Below are positions 1-8,665 of a stretch of 40,456 nt of DNA, one piece after another; positions within the stretch are counted from its first letter, which is position 1, and the number at the start of each line of letters is the position of its first letter. The notes below the pieces were generated by a model, which was not told the DNA's origin, did not search any database, and was given only the letters and a program-made list of their open reading frames with translations. Source of the stretch: an uncultured Caryophanales bacterium. GTDB taxonomy: Bacteria; Bacillota_I; Bacilli_A; RF39; UBA660. The stretch is from contig CAOJRT010000013.1 in the NCBI GenBank assembly GCA_948442255.1, positions 1-40,456 of the forward strand, written 5' to 3'. Both the position numbers and the translations under genes were made by a program.

Positions 1-4
1 AAGT

Positions 5-55
5 GAACTATATTTAAATTATTCTATTTGTTGCACTTGACTTTTTAATTTATAA
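5..55. repeat. Left arm of a 51-bp perfect inverted repeat
   Basis: These 51 bases are the exact reverse complement of the last 51 bases of the window (40406-40456). The match begins GAACTATATTTAAATT and stops where position 56 is C here and the right flank continues with A-rich sequence. Only four bases (AAGT) lie outside this arm. It may be a true long-range inverted repeat, an inversion site, or the overlap left when an assembler broke at a repeated node. Confidence 0.95.
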
Positions 56-68
56 CTATTTACAACAG

Positions 69-88
69 GACAAAAAGATTTGTCTTTT
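69..88 (+). terminator. Possible terminator for a gene entering from the left
   Basis: The hairpin GACAAA-AAGA-TTTGTC is followed by TTTT. On the plus strand it would end a transcript arriving from outside the window. The stem is only 6 bp, so this is tentative. Confidence 0.35.
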
Positions 89-90
89 AA

Positions 91-118
91 CAAAAAAGAG
101 TCAGTATAACCAACTCTA
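91..118 (-). terminator. Terminator downstream of thyX
   Basis: Read on the minus strand just after the thyX stop codon, AGAGT and ACTCT pair around an 11-base loop and are followed by a run of T. It closes the thyX transcript. Confidence 0.45.
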
Positions 119-122
119 TTCT

Positions 123-1313
123 TTATATTTTTCTTATTAATTGTACCCCTTCTTTAAAATGACAAGGAGCCGTACACGTAAACCCAGGAAAAGTACAACG
201 TGCTCCTTTTGTATACAACATTAATTCTTCGTATATCTTTTTATCATTTTCGCTACTAGAATCTCTTAATGCCCTTATGTATTTTGCTAATACTTCTTTA
301 GTAATGTCTAAAGCCTCTAGTTGTGGAGCAGTACAAATTCTTTCATATAGTTTTAATATAAAATTTTCATAACATCCTGTTTCATTAACATTTACAAGCA
401 TTCCAAGAGGGAATTCTGAAATTCCTGATATATCCTCTAACCATTCATTTACTAAATCTTCATCTGTTCTAATAATTCTTGGTATATAAAACTCTTTTTT
501 ATCTTTTAATGAAAAACAGTAATCTAATGTACGATGTCTTTGTAAATCGGCTAAAGCTGAAATAGTAGCCTCATAATTTACTGAATAACTTCGTCCAAAT
601 TGTTCGTCATATTGTGTATCCTCTTTTATTAAAGAGAATTCTCGGTTACGATAAGCTTTTATGTCGGTAGTAATAAAACCTGTTGTATATAATGTATCTC
701 TAAACTCTTCTAAATAAGGTTTTAAAGCTTTACATAGAGGGTTTGTTGTCTCTTCACGAATCATTTTTTCTGTAAAATAATACAAATAATTTAATTATCT
801 AAAAGATGTAGAGTATTTCATTTTTGTTCTCATAAAGATAGATAGCAAGTATCTAGCATTTTCTTTGGCTTTCTTACTTATCATTTTATCCGTCAAATAG
901 ACTTCATTAGGATAAGCTTTTTTTATTTCTTCCTCAAATATTGCCTGCCACTTTTGGTATAACTTATTTTCCTCTTCATTTCCAAACATAGTGGTATATC
1001 TTCCAGATTTTTCTGATGTATTGTATTCATGTTCATTATTTAACATCATAGCAATTATTTTAGGAATTCCTTCAAAATAAAGTTGAATGGTATCATGTCC
1101 AAAAACAGAATGGTGGTGATTTATTTTATTACCTTCTGCTCTTTCAAGTGTTTTTTCTGTTGGTTCTTTTATAATATCTCCAAAGCTTTTTTGGGTGTAA
1201 CAGATATTAGCGGCATGTCCCCCCCTTTTTTCTAATTCCTTGATAGTCGTGTTGTTAATTATTCGCTCGTCTGTTGTAGTTATTCCTACTACTTTTATTG
1301 TCATTTCTTCCAT
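123..1313 (-). pseudogene. thyX: FAD-dependent thymidylate synthase (ThyX family), interrupted by an in-frame TAA
   Basis: ThyX makes dTMP from dUMP with FAD and methylenetetrahydrofolate. The reading frame is about 396 codons and carries two ThyX-like halves. The first half has a motif resembling the ThyX signature (NEHEYNTSEKSGRYT); the second has QRHRTLDYCF and ends in a Cys-rich tail (CTFPGFTCTAPC). Codon 173 is TAA at 795-797. The frame is the same on both sides, reading ...KMKYSTSFR-stop-LNYLYYFTEKM..., and Gln is the residue I would expect at the stop, so a single CAA-to-TAA change explains it. The ATG at 1313 is chosen because AGGAGG lies 6 bases upstream. The gene also contains a G7 run (1219-1225), in frame. 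It could be a real loss of function, a base error, or read-through. No thyA is visible in the window. Confidence 0.8.
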
Positions 1314-1482
1314 TTTAAACCTCCTGAACAAGACTTGTTAAATTTATTGTATCTCATCGTATAAAAAAAGCAACAAAAATTGTTACTTACTTTGCTAATA
1401 TAGTGGTATTAAAATTTACTTTTATCCTTTCCAGAGAATTTCTTCTTATAAATCACTTTTGGCATATTTGCATAAGGATTTG

Positions 1483-1491
1483 TGATATAAT
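1483..1491 (+). promoter_or_regulatory. Extended -10 promoter of murC
   Basis: TGATATAAT is a perfect extended -10 element (TGnTATAAT), 33 bases before the murC ATG. No good -35 is spaced at 17 bases, which extended -10 promoters tolerate. Confidence 0.6.
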
Positions 1492-1523
1492 GAAATAGAT
1501 ACTTTTTGTGAGGAGATGTTATC

Positions 1524-2891
1524 ATGCAAATTAATGATTATAAACATATTTATATGATTGGTATTGGTGGTATCAGTATGAGTGGTATCGCTGAAATTTT
1601 AGTCAAGTGGAACTTTCAAGTAAGTGGGTCTAATAACGTAACCAACGAACAAACAGAATGGCTCGAAAAGAATGGAGTTAAAGTAAATATTGGACACGCA
1701 AAAGAAAATATTCATAACGAAATAGATTTAGTTGTTTATACTGCTGCCATAAAAGAAGACAATCCTGAAATTATAGAAGCAAAAAAATATGGAATTCCTA
1801 TTGTGGAAAGAGGAAATTTTTTAGGAGAGATTACAAAACTTTTTAAAGATACTATTGGTATTGCTGGAACACATGGAAAAACGAGTACAACAAGTATGGT
1901 TGCCTCCTCCTTTTTAGAAGCAGAACTTGATCCTTCTATTCAAGTTGGAGCATTTCTTAATAAAATTAACGGAAATTATCGTGTAGGACAAAGTGATTAC
2001 TTTATCATAGAAGCTTGTGAATATGCTGAAAGTTACTTGAACTTTCAACAAAGAAGTGCTATCGTTTTAAATATTGATGATGATCACCTAGATTATTTTG
2101 GTACAATTGAGAATATTAAAAAAAGTTTTGAAAAGTATGTTTCTCATCTACCAGAAAATGGTTTATTAGTATTAAATCGCGAAGACGAAAGATGTTATGA
2201 CTTAAGGAATTTCACAAAAGCACAAGTCATTACAGTTGGAAAAACAGATAGAGCTGACTGGCATTATGAAAATATTACTTATGATGAAGATGGATATCCT
2301 TCTTATGATGCATATAAAGGAGCACATCTTGTAAATCGCATGACTTTGCATGTTACAGGAGAGCACATGGTATTTAATAGTTTGTGTTGTTTGGCTTTGT
2401 GCGATGCTTATGGAATTAATCCTTCTATCGTTGCTGGAGCATTAAAGGAATATAGTGGAGCATCAAGAAGACTCGAATATAAAGGAGAGGTGAATGGCGC
2501 AAAAGTTTATGATGATTATGGACATCATCCAACAGAAATTGCAGCGACTGTAAAAGGTCTTTTAAATAAGAAATTTCATGAATCGTGGGTTGTATTTGAG
2601 CCTCACACTTATAGCCGCTTAGCACAACATTTAAAAGAGTTTGCTTCTTCTTTAATCCCTTTTGACCATATTGTTATTACTGATATCTATGCTGCCAGAG
2701 AAATAAATACTTATGCTATTCACGAAGACGATTTAATTAAGGAGATAAAGGCTTTGGGTAAAGAAGCCATACATATAAGTGACTTAGAAGAGATAGTTTC
2801 TTACTTAAAAAAACAGGTTAATCAAGGAGATATTGTCCTTTCTCTAGGAGCTGGAAACGTCACAAAAGTAAGTCAATTTTTAACAAAGTAA
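1524..2891 (+). CDS. murC: UDP-N-acetylmuramate--L-alanine ligase MurC
   Basis: MurC adds L-alanine to UDP-MurNAc using ATP, the first amino acid step of cytoplasmic peptidoglycan precursor synthesis. The protein has 455 residues, the usual MurC length. It has the N-terminal nucleotide-binding loop GIGGISMSG (residues 13-21), the ATP-binding loop GTHGKTS (115-121), and the Mur-ligase C-terminal part with DDYGHHPTEI, followed by the EPHTYSR segment. GAGGAG sits 8 bases before the ATG and an extended -10 promoter lies upstream. It is the only long plus-strand gene in the left 30 kb and stands alone, with convergent terminators separating it from the surface-protein gene. Its presence shows the organism makes a peptidoglycan wall. 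Confidence 0.97.
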   Translation: MQINDYKHIYMIGIGGISMSGIAEILVKWNFQVSGSNNVTNEQTEWLEKNGVKVNIGHAKENIHNEIDLVVYTAAIKEDNPEIIEAKKYGIPIVERGNFLGEITKLFKDTIGIAGTHGKTSTTSMVASSFLEAELDPSIQVGAFLNKINGNYRVGQSDYFIIEACEYAESYLNFQQRSAIVLNIDDDHLDYFGTIENIKKSFEKYVSHLPENGLLVLNREDERCYDLRNFTKAQVITVGKTDRADWHYENITYDEDGYPSYDAYKGAHLVNRMTLHVTGEHMVFNSLCCLALCDAYGINPSIVAGALKEYSGASRRLEYKGEVNGAKVYDDYGHHPTEIAATVKGLLNKKFHESWVVFEPHTYSRLAQHLKEFASSLIPFDHIVITDIYAAREINTYAIHEDDLIKEIKALGKEAIHISDLEEIVSYLKKQVNQGDIVLSLGAGNVTKVSQFLTK

Positions 2892-2916
2892 AAAGAACAT
2901 GTCAAAATGTTCTTTT
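2891..2916 (+). terminator. Terminator of murC
   Basis: A 10-bp stem, AAAAGAACAT and ATGTTCTTTT, encloses a 6-base loop directly after the murC stop codon. The T tail is part of the stem and the sequence beyond it is only moderately T-rich. Confidence 0.7.
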
Positions 2917-2954
2917 CGCTTGCTTCTAAGTATAGATTTCATTCCATTGTTTAT

Positions 2955-2976
2955 AAAAAAAAGAAATACTTTTTTT
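2955..2976 (-). terminator. Weak A/T terminator after the surface-protein gene
   Basis: On the minus strand, AAAAAAAG-TATTT-CTTTTTTT forms an 8-bp stem ending in T, 4 bases past the stop codon at 2980. It faces the murC terminator. Confidence 0.45.
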
Positions 2977-2979
2977 CTA

Positions 2980-5900
2980 TTAAGAAGCTATAGGTATTTC
3001 TTTTTTTGGTTTTTCAAAACGAATTTCACTTATAATAATAACAAGAATAATTAAGATAAGTACAAGGATAATTTTCCATGTATTACTACTCTTTTTAGCT
3101 GGTTTAACGTTTCTTGTTGAAGTTTCACTTTCTTTATTGTCAACTACTGGTGTATTTATTGTACCATTGTTGCCTGCATTGTTATCGCCAACATTATTAT
3201 TGGAACCATTTGAATTGTTATCACCAGTTGTATTGTTAGACGAATTATTATCACTTATGTTATTATTATTATTATTATTGTTATTGTTATTCCCATTATT
3301 TCCTGATGGATTGTATGTTCCTCCATTTGTATTAGATGAATTATTATTTCCATTGTTGTTTGAGGAATTATTTCCATTATTATTTGAATTATTACCTGAA
3401 TTATTGCCTGAATTATTATTGCTTCCGTTGTTATTGTTCGTATTATCAATTGTTTTATCAATCCAAGTAACTACCGCTTTAACAGACCCTGTATTGCCTG
3501 CTTTATCTCTAAATTCAAAAGTAAATTCACCATTTTCTGTAAAGACGTAGCTATTCTTACCTCCATTATTTGTAATGGTGATATCTTCACTATAATTTGT
3601 TAATGTAACAATGACATTTTCACTTGTTTTATCTTTTGTACTATACGCAATAGATGCTCTTGGTGCTTCTTTATCTATCCATGTTACTTTTGCAGTAGCG
3701 GAACCTGTATTTCCAGCTGCATCTTGGAAGTAGAAAGTATATTCACCATTATCATCAAATGTTACCATAAATGGGTCATTATTAGGTGCTTGATTTTCTT
3801 CTCCAGTTGCATTATTTTCTGTAATGATTGTAACTTCTTCACTAGGAATTAGTTTGGCGCTTACTTCATGGTTTGTAGGATTAGTTGTACTATACTCGAT
3901 TCTAGCTGAAGGAGCAGTTTTGTCAATCCAGTTTACTTTGGCTTTGGCAGAACCAGTTAATCCTGTGGCTTCATCTATAAATTCAAAAGTAAATTCTCCA
4001 TTTTTTGTAAAAGTATAAGTATCTTTTCCATCATTATTTGTTATTTTTATTGTTGTACTAGGGTTTACTAATCTTGCTACAACATCTTTATTTGTTTTTT
4101 CTGTTGTACTATATCCTATTCCAGCTGTAGGATGAGGATTTTTTGTTATATCTTGATAGAAATTGAATGCTTTGGCAGCAATAAAACTTAAAGAACTGGC
4201 ACTAGATGTATTTAAACCAACGATTTTAATATACTCTAGCTCTACTGGTGTTTCAAAGTCAATTGTTTTTATCTCATCATTATTTGCCCAATCTACTTGC
4301 GTTATTTCTGTAAAGTTTTCACCATCAGCACTACCTAGTATTTGCGCTTTTAAAATTTTACCATTTCCTCCACCTGCTGGAACATAATCCATTGCGGATA
4401 AAACGATTCTCCTATCAAATTTAATTATAATAAACTTGTCTCTATCTGTACCATTCCACGCAGAATGCCATCTCGTATTATAGTTTCCATCAATTGCGTA
4501 AGCTGCACTACCTTGATTGCTTGTTGCTTGTGATGAAACTCCAGTCATTGTTAAATGCGAAACTGGAATGTATTTTCTTGTATCTGGTTGATTATCTTGT
4601 GTAAACGTATATGTGGCAAATGGGCTTGGTAATTTTGTACCTGTTGCTCCCACTCTCACTTGGACAGTTTTATTCCCTGTTAAATCGGGAGAAGATGTAG
4701 CGTATGAAGTCCATGGGTCGGATTCAGTCATTCTCCATTCCATTGTTAAATCCACACCTACTACACGGTTTTCTAAATCATTACCAAATAAGTAGTCTCC
4801 TCCATTGTGCTGAGGAAGAGTTCCCTCTGTAATATCTATTTTGTATAGATTTTCTTCATTATAATTTACTCCAACAATATGAACATAAATGTCATTTTCT
4901 GCGGTTATACTAGCAATTTGTTCTTTGGTTAATTGAAGTTGGTGAGGTTCATCGCCTGTAAAGCTAACTTCATTCCAAGTATTTTTACCATCTAAGCTGT
5001 AATCCCAACGTATACCATTTCCGTCAAATCGACTAGATAATACAATCTTTTCAGCGTTTTCACCATCAAAAGAGAATGTTGCTATAGATTTATCAATTTT
5101 TCCTAATAGGAAGTTAGCTTCTGTTCTTGTAAGAGATGGTTGTACAACTGTAGTGTCACTATTTTGTACTTGACTTGATTCTGTTAAAGCTCTTGTTTGT
5201 AAAAGTGTAAACCTATAAACATATTCTATACTAGTTAATTTTGGTTTAATTAAATTTTGTAAATGATACATAGGAAGAGGGAAGTATTTCATATTTGTAG
5301 CAACTTCTTCAGCTAATTTATAGTAATCCTCTTCTGATTTTGTTGTACTTCTATTATATAAATCAATTAAACCAAGCCATGCATCAAAATTTATACTTTG
5401 TACGCTTAAAGCTTTTCTATAAATTTCTTCTTGTTTAGTCGAATCATTACTGTATACATCTGCCAATTTAACAAGTTCTTCTGCTTTTACTAAATTGTCA
5501 TAGTCATTAATAGCCTCTTGTCCTAATTGCATGTAGACAACTTGGTAAGATCCTTTCGCATAGCTTCCATTACCCCAACCAAGTAATAATCTTTCTCCTT
5601 TTTCAGATAAAGTCCATCCACTAACGTCATTATCAATTCCCCAAGCGGCTTTACCTGCTTCATTCTTACTATAATAAAGAAGTGCTGCATGTCCAGGTTG
5701 CCCAATAACAGTTGCTGGCATACCATGTGTTGTACGGATATTAGAACCAGTTTTGGATATACCTCCACAAACTGCTCCTGTTCCAAATTTGTTCCTTAAA
5801 TTCATCCATACTTTATATAATTTGTAATCCACTGTACCTCTTGTTATCTTTATAGTATATTCAGGATTTTCTTTTCCTCCTGGAATTGTGTAACTTAAAT

Positions 5901-7371
5901 CAAACATTCCTATTTTGTTATCTTTATTATTTTTATCTGGTACTGCAAATAGCTCATTGAAGTAGTCTCTATTTTCTTCGCTATAGTATAAATCTTGGCT
6001 ATAGTTTGGCCAAACATAAGCCATGTAAGGATGTGGTGTTAAATAACTCCAAACTCTACCTGGTTCTGCGTCTATTTTTGATTGAACATAGTCATTTAAC
6101 CATAAGATTTCTTCGTCATCTATACTATTATTCATAATATAACGCATTTCTTCAACTTGTAAAGCTTCAAAAATTGGCGTCATATTCACATTATCAGTGG
6201 CTTTTAATTTTCCATTTTTATGTAAATATTTAAATATTGCATAACGCCTTACTGCGTCTGATTGATTTTCTTTTGCACTAGACTGCATCCATAAACCTAC
6301 TAACTGTCCGTGAGTCAAGGATAAAGTAATTGCCATTTTTTTATATAAATCTCCATAAGTCATATTAGGATACCATTTGTTATTTAAAAGTGTAGTATTA
6401 TTAAAATCTTCTTTATAGTTATAATAAAGTCTAGATAGTTGAGTTAATGAATTATAGTATCCTCCGTCTGGAGCACCTCCAAGCATATATAGCTTTAACA
6501 CATCTTGATTATTCATTAACCAATCAATAGCTTCTTTATTTTCATTACTAGCGTTATAAATAGAATTAAGTGTATATTGACCAACACTTTTTACAAGTTC
6601 TCTTTTTAATAACGTGTATTCAAATTCACCAGTTATATCTGTTTGATTAGCGAATTTTGTCTTAATTATATTGTCATATTCTTCTACAGAAGCAAAAGAG
6701 GAAGATTCATCAATTTCATTTACTAGTTTAGCATCAGCATAAACAGAGTGATCATTTGCATTAGATCCATTATCATTTGCATATAGTCTTAAATATTTTG
6801 CGTCACTAATATCTACTTTAACAAAGGTAGCATTTTCTCTTGGCTTTTTTAATAAGTCTTGTACTTGTGGAACCCAAGTTGAACCATCCTTTGATGTAGA
6901 TATTGTAAATTTAACACCATTTCCTTTTGAAGTAGTCAAATTCATTCCGACAAAAGCGGTAAAATATTTATAATCATAAGCACTTAAATCATAGGTGATT
7001 TGTGATGTTGCATGTGCCCAAATTCCTTTTTCGAAAGAAAAGGAGTTATTTTCGATTTTAACAGTGATTTTTCCTCCACCATTTACTTCATCGTAACGTA
7101 TTTGATCCCAACTGGTTGCTGTTTGATTTTTAATATATTCAATATTAGATAGATAAACACAATCTTCTGTTTTGGCTCTGTTATAAGCAAGTAATGTGTC
7201 ACTACTTTCCACTACTTCTAATCCAGAATTAGTAGCATTCGTATCATCTGCTTTTGATACGTTATTAGTCGTAACTATTAATACTCCTAATAGTAAAATA
7301 AAGCACATAACATAAGCAAGTAAAAAATTTTTTCTCTTTGTGTCTTTTCTCATATTTATTCTTTTTTTCAT
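2980..7371 (-). CDS. Giant membrane-anchored surface protein: NPCBM, transglutaminase-like, F5/8C and Ig-like domains
   Basis: This 1463-residue protein is probably displayed on the cell surface. From the N-terminus: a signal peptide or signal anchor (about residues 15-37); an NPCBM-type carbohydrate-binding domain (about 55-220, with the SWDQIRYDEVNGGG and FEKGIWAHA signatures); a helical region; then a candidate catalytic core with GAVCGG (Cys about 535), QPGHAALLYY (His about 561) and WGIDND (Asp about 580), the order of a transglutaminase Cys-His-Asp triad. Next come a beta region with GNKTVQVRVGATGT, an F5/8 type C (discoidin) domain (about 935-1072, DGNYNTRWHSAW), three Ig-like repeats each ending near WIDK (about 1085-1306), an Asn-rich stalk, and one C-terminal membrane helix (about 1434-1453) with a short charged tail. 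There is no LPXTG, so anchoring is by the helix. I chose the ATG at 7371, 11 bases after AGAAGG; a GTG lies 12 bases upstream. Glycan binding, such as mucin, is inference from the domains. Confidence 0.85.
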   Translation of the reverse strand: MKKRINMRKDTKRKNFLLAYVMCFILLLGVLIVTTNNVSKADDTNATNSGLEVVESSDTLLAYNRAKTEDCVYLSNIEYIKNQTATSWDQIRYDEVNGGGKITVKIENNSFSFEKGIWAHATSQITYDLSAYDYKYFTAFVGMNLTTSKGNGVKFTISTSKDGSTWVPQVQDLLKKPRENATFVKVDISDAKYLRLYANDNGSNANDHSVYADAKLVNEIDESSSFASVEEYDNIIKTKFANQTDITGEFEYTLLKRELVKSVGQYTLNSIYNASNENKEAIDWLMNNQDVLKLYMLGGAPDGGYYNSLTQLSRLYYNYKEDFNNTTLLNNKWYPNMTYGDLYKKMAITLSLTHGQLVGLWMQSSAKENQSDAVRRYAIFKYLHKNGKLKATDNVNMTPIFEALQVEEMRYIMNNSIDDEEILWLNDYVQSKIDAEPGRVWSYLTPHPYMAYVWPNYSQDLYYSEENRDYFNELFAVPDKNNKDNKIGMFDLSYTIPGGKENPEYTIKITRGTVDYKLYKVWMNLRNKFGTGAVCGGISKTGSNIRTTHGMPATVIGQPGHAALLYYSKNEAGKAAWGIDNDVSGWTLSEKGERLLLGWGNGSYAKGSYQVVYMQLGQEAINDYDNLVKAEELVKLADVYSNDSTKQEEIYRKALSVQSINFDAWLGLIDLYNRSTTKSEEDYYKLAEEVATNMKYFPLPMYHLQNLIKPKLTSIEYVYRFTLLQTRALTESSQVQNSDTTVVQPSLTRTEANFLLGKIDKSIATFSFDGENAEKIVLSSRFDGNGIRWDYSLDGKNTWNEVSFTGDEPHQLQLTKEQIASITAENDIYVHIVGVNYNEENLYKIDITEGTLPQHNGGDYLFGNDLENRVVGVDLTMEWRMTESDPWTSYATSSPDLTGNKTVQVRVGATGTKLPSPFATYTFTQDNQPDTRKYIPVSHLTMTGVSSQATSNQGSAAYAIDGNYNTRWHSAWNGTDRDKFIIIKFDRRIVLSAMDYVPAGGGNGKILKAQILGSADGENFTEITQVDWANNDEIKTIDFETPVELEYIKIVGLNTSSASSLSFIAAKAFNFYQDITKNPHPTAGIGYSTTEKTNKDVVARLVNPSTTIKITNNDGKDTYTFTKNGEFTFEFIDEATGLTGSAKAKVNWIDKTAPSARIEYSTTNPTNHEVSAKLIPSEEVTIITENNATGEENQAPNNDPFMVTFDDNGEYTFYFQDAAGNTGSATAKVTWIDKEAPRASIAYSTKDKTSENVIVTLTNYSEDITITNNGGKNSYVFTENGEFTFEFRDKAGNTGSVKAVVTWIDKTIDNTNNNNGSNNNSGNNSGNNSNNNGNNSSNNNGNNNSSNTNGGTYNPSGNNGNNNNNNNNNNNISDNNSSNNTTGDNNSNGSNNNVGDNNAGNNGTINTPVVDNKESETSTRNVKPAKKSSNTWKIILVLILIILVIIISEIRFEKPKKEIPIAS
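3260..3292. repeat. ATT/GTT trinucleotide tract in the Asn-rich stalk
   Basis: About seven consecutive TAT/ATT triplets followed by GTT/ATT triplets encode a run of asparagines (AAT/AAC on the minus strand). More interrupted copies continue to about 3440. Slippage would change stalk length in whole codons without breaking the frame. Confidence 0.85.
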
Positions 7372-7470
7372 ACTCCTACACACCCTTCTTGTGATTGTAT
7401 TATAGCAAATTCTGTATCCTTTTCAAGTTTTCCTCCCTTTTTGTCGATTTTACTTTACATTTTTTTGCAC

Positions 7471-7501
7471 AAAAAAATTGGTTTTAAAACCAATTCTTTT
7501 T
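7471..7501 (-). terminator. Terminator of the rpsF-ssb-rpsR operon
   Basis: A perfect palindrome, AATTGGTTTT followed by AAAACCAATT (7476-7495), is flanked by A7 on its left, giving a T run on the minus strand. It also has a T run on the plus side. It lies 14 bases past the rpsR stop. Confidence 0.85.
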
Positions 7502-7514
7502 TACACTTATTTTA

Positions 7515-7727
7515 TTACTTAACATATGGGATTAATGCCATATATCTTGCCCATTTAATTTGTTGTGCAATATGTCTTTGATGTTTGGCACAAGCACCAG
7601 TCATTCTACGAGGCATGATTTTTCCTTTTTCATTAATATATTTAGAAACAATCATAACATCTTTATAGTCAACACTTTTTCCTGCGCACATTTGGCAAAT
7701 TTTCTTTTTCTTACGATAAAATTCCAT
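7515..7727 (-). CDS. rpsR: 30S ribosomal protein S18
   Basis: S18 binds 16S rRNA in the platform of the small subunit as a dimer with S6. The 70-residue protein shows the S18 core VDYKDV ... YINEKGKIMPRRMTGACAKHQR ... ARYMALIPYV. It has CQMC near the N-terminus and a Cys in GACAKHQR, consistent with the zinc-binding (C+) form of S18. The ATG at 7727 is preceded by AGGAGG; the longer frame upstream lacks a good site. It is the last gene of rpsF-ssb-rpsR, 16 bases after ssb. Confidence 0.97.
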   Translation of the reverse strand: MEFYRKKKKICQMCAGKSVDYKDVMIVSKYINEKGKIMPRRMTGACAKHQRHIAQQIKWARYMALIPYVK

Positions 7728-7743
7728 TTTTAAGTCCTCCTTT

Positions 7744-8187
7744 TTAGAATGGTAGGTCATCATCACTTAATGCTACTTCTTCTCCGAAGTCTTTAAAAGG
7801 ATCTTCACTTATGTCCGTAGTAGCTATGTTACTTTCCCCTACAAAATTTTCGTTATCTGAAACATTGCTTCCTCTTCCACCTAAGAATGTTACGTTGTCC
7901 GCAATGATTTCTGTTACATATCTTTTGGTTCCATCTTGTGCGTCATAGCTTCTCGTTTGGATTCTTCCTTCTACTGCTACTTGTGAGCCTTTTGTACAAT
8001 ATTTAGCTATATTTTCAGCTTGTTTTCTCCAAGCTACACAATTTATAAAGTCTGTATCTCTTTCTCCATTTTGATTTGTATAGGTACGAGATACTGCCAC
8101 TGTAAAAGTAGTTGAATTCGTTCCGTTTGCTGTTGTACGCATTTCTGGATCTCTAACTAATCTTCCGATTATTATTGCTTTATTCAT
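7744..8187 (-). CDS. ssb: Single-stranded DNA-binding protein
   Basis: SSB coats single-stranded DNA in replication and repair. The 147-residue protein starts MNKAIIIGRLVRDPEMR, carries the OB-fold motif DFINCVAWRKQAENIAKYC and the core VEGRIQTRSY, then a short acidic linker. It ends in DDDLPF, the conserved tip that recruits partner proteins. It lies between rpsF and rpsR, the conserved Bacillota order. Both gaps are under 20 bases, so one transcript is likely. Confidence 0.97.
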   Translation of the reverse strand: MNKAIIIGRLVRDPEMRTTANGTNSTTFTVAVSRTYTNQNGERDTDFINCVAWRKQAENIAKYCTKGSQVAVEGRIQTRSYDAQDGTKRYVTEIIADNVTFLGGRGSNVSDNENFVGESNIATTDISEDPFKDFGEEVALSDDDLPF

Positions 8188-8195
8188 TACTTATC

Positions 8196-8486
8196 TTACT
8201 CCTCATCTAATCTAACAATTAAATGTCTTAAAATATTTTCATCAAGGCTAGCTTTACGATTAAGCTCTCTTTCTGCTTCTTTTGAAGCATTAAATTGCAT
8301 TACGAAATAGTAACCATTGATTTCTTTTTTGATTGGATAAGCTAATTTCTTTTCACCAAGTTCTTTCATGTCAGCAACTTTTCCTTTTAAATCGTTAACA
8401 ACATTTTTTATTGTGGCAGCTGTTTTTTTCACTTCGTCACTTTCCATTGTTGCTTTAACGATAAACATCATTTCGTATTTATTCAT
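8196..8486 (-). CDS. rpsF: 30S ribosomal protein S6
   Basis: S6 pairs with S18 on 16S rRNA. The 96-residue protein starts MNKYEMMFIVKATM and has the S6 features KELGEKKLAYPIKKEINGYYFVMQF and ILRHLIVRLDEE. AAGGAGG lies 8 bases before the ATG. It is the first gene of the rpsF-ssb-rpsR operon, behind a clear promoter and a structured leader. Confidence 0.97.
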   Translation of the reverse strand: MNKYEMMFIVKATMESDEVKKTAATIKNVVNDLKGKVADMKELGEKKLAYPIKKEINGYYFVMQFNASKEAERELNRKASLDENILRHLIVRLDEE

Positions 8487-8550
8487 TATTACACCTCCTT
8501 ATGGTCTTTTCGGCTTTATTTCTATATAAAGCAAGGAGTAAATTTCTTAC
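8487..8550 (-). promoter_or_regulatory. rpsF leader with two hairpins (possible S6:S18 autoregulatory site)
   Basis: On the minus strand the leader holds GAGTAA-GAAAT-TTACTC and GCTTTAT-ATAGAA-ATAAAGC, then CCGAAAAGACC before the ribosome binding site. In many bacteria the S6:S18 complex represses this operon through a leader hairpin with conserved CCG bases. The CCG here fits loosely; I cannot confirm the fold by eye. Confidence 0.4.
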
Positions 8551-8559
8551 TCGTTTCTT

Positions 8560-8588
8560 AGTATAACATCATCTTATTTGTTTGTAAA
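8560..8588 (-). promoter_or_regulatory. Promoter of rpsF-ssb-rpsR
   Basis: On the minus strand TTTACA (8583-8588) and TATACT (8560-8565) are separated by 17 bases. TGT directly precedes the -10, making it an extended -10. This is the best sigma-A-type promoter in the window. Confidence 0.8.
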
Positions 8589-8665
8589 CCTTGTTTGTTA
8601 ATCGTTAATACCGAACAAGAATATTTCTTCCCTTGTAATTTCAATAATAGTTAATAAAATATGCT

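Noticed and set aside
3137-3550. Leu-rich plus-strand open frame opposite the surface-protein stalk
   Set aside because: It is the complement of Asn codons in a low-complexity stretch and has no ribosome binding site.
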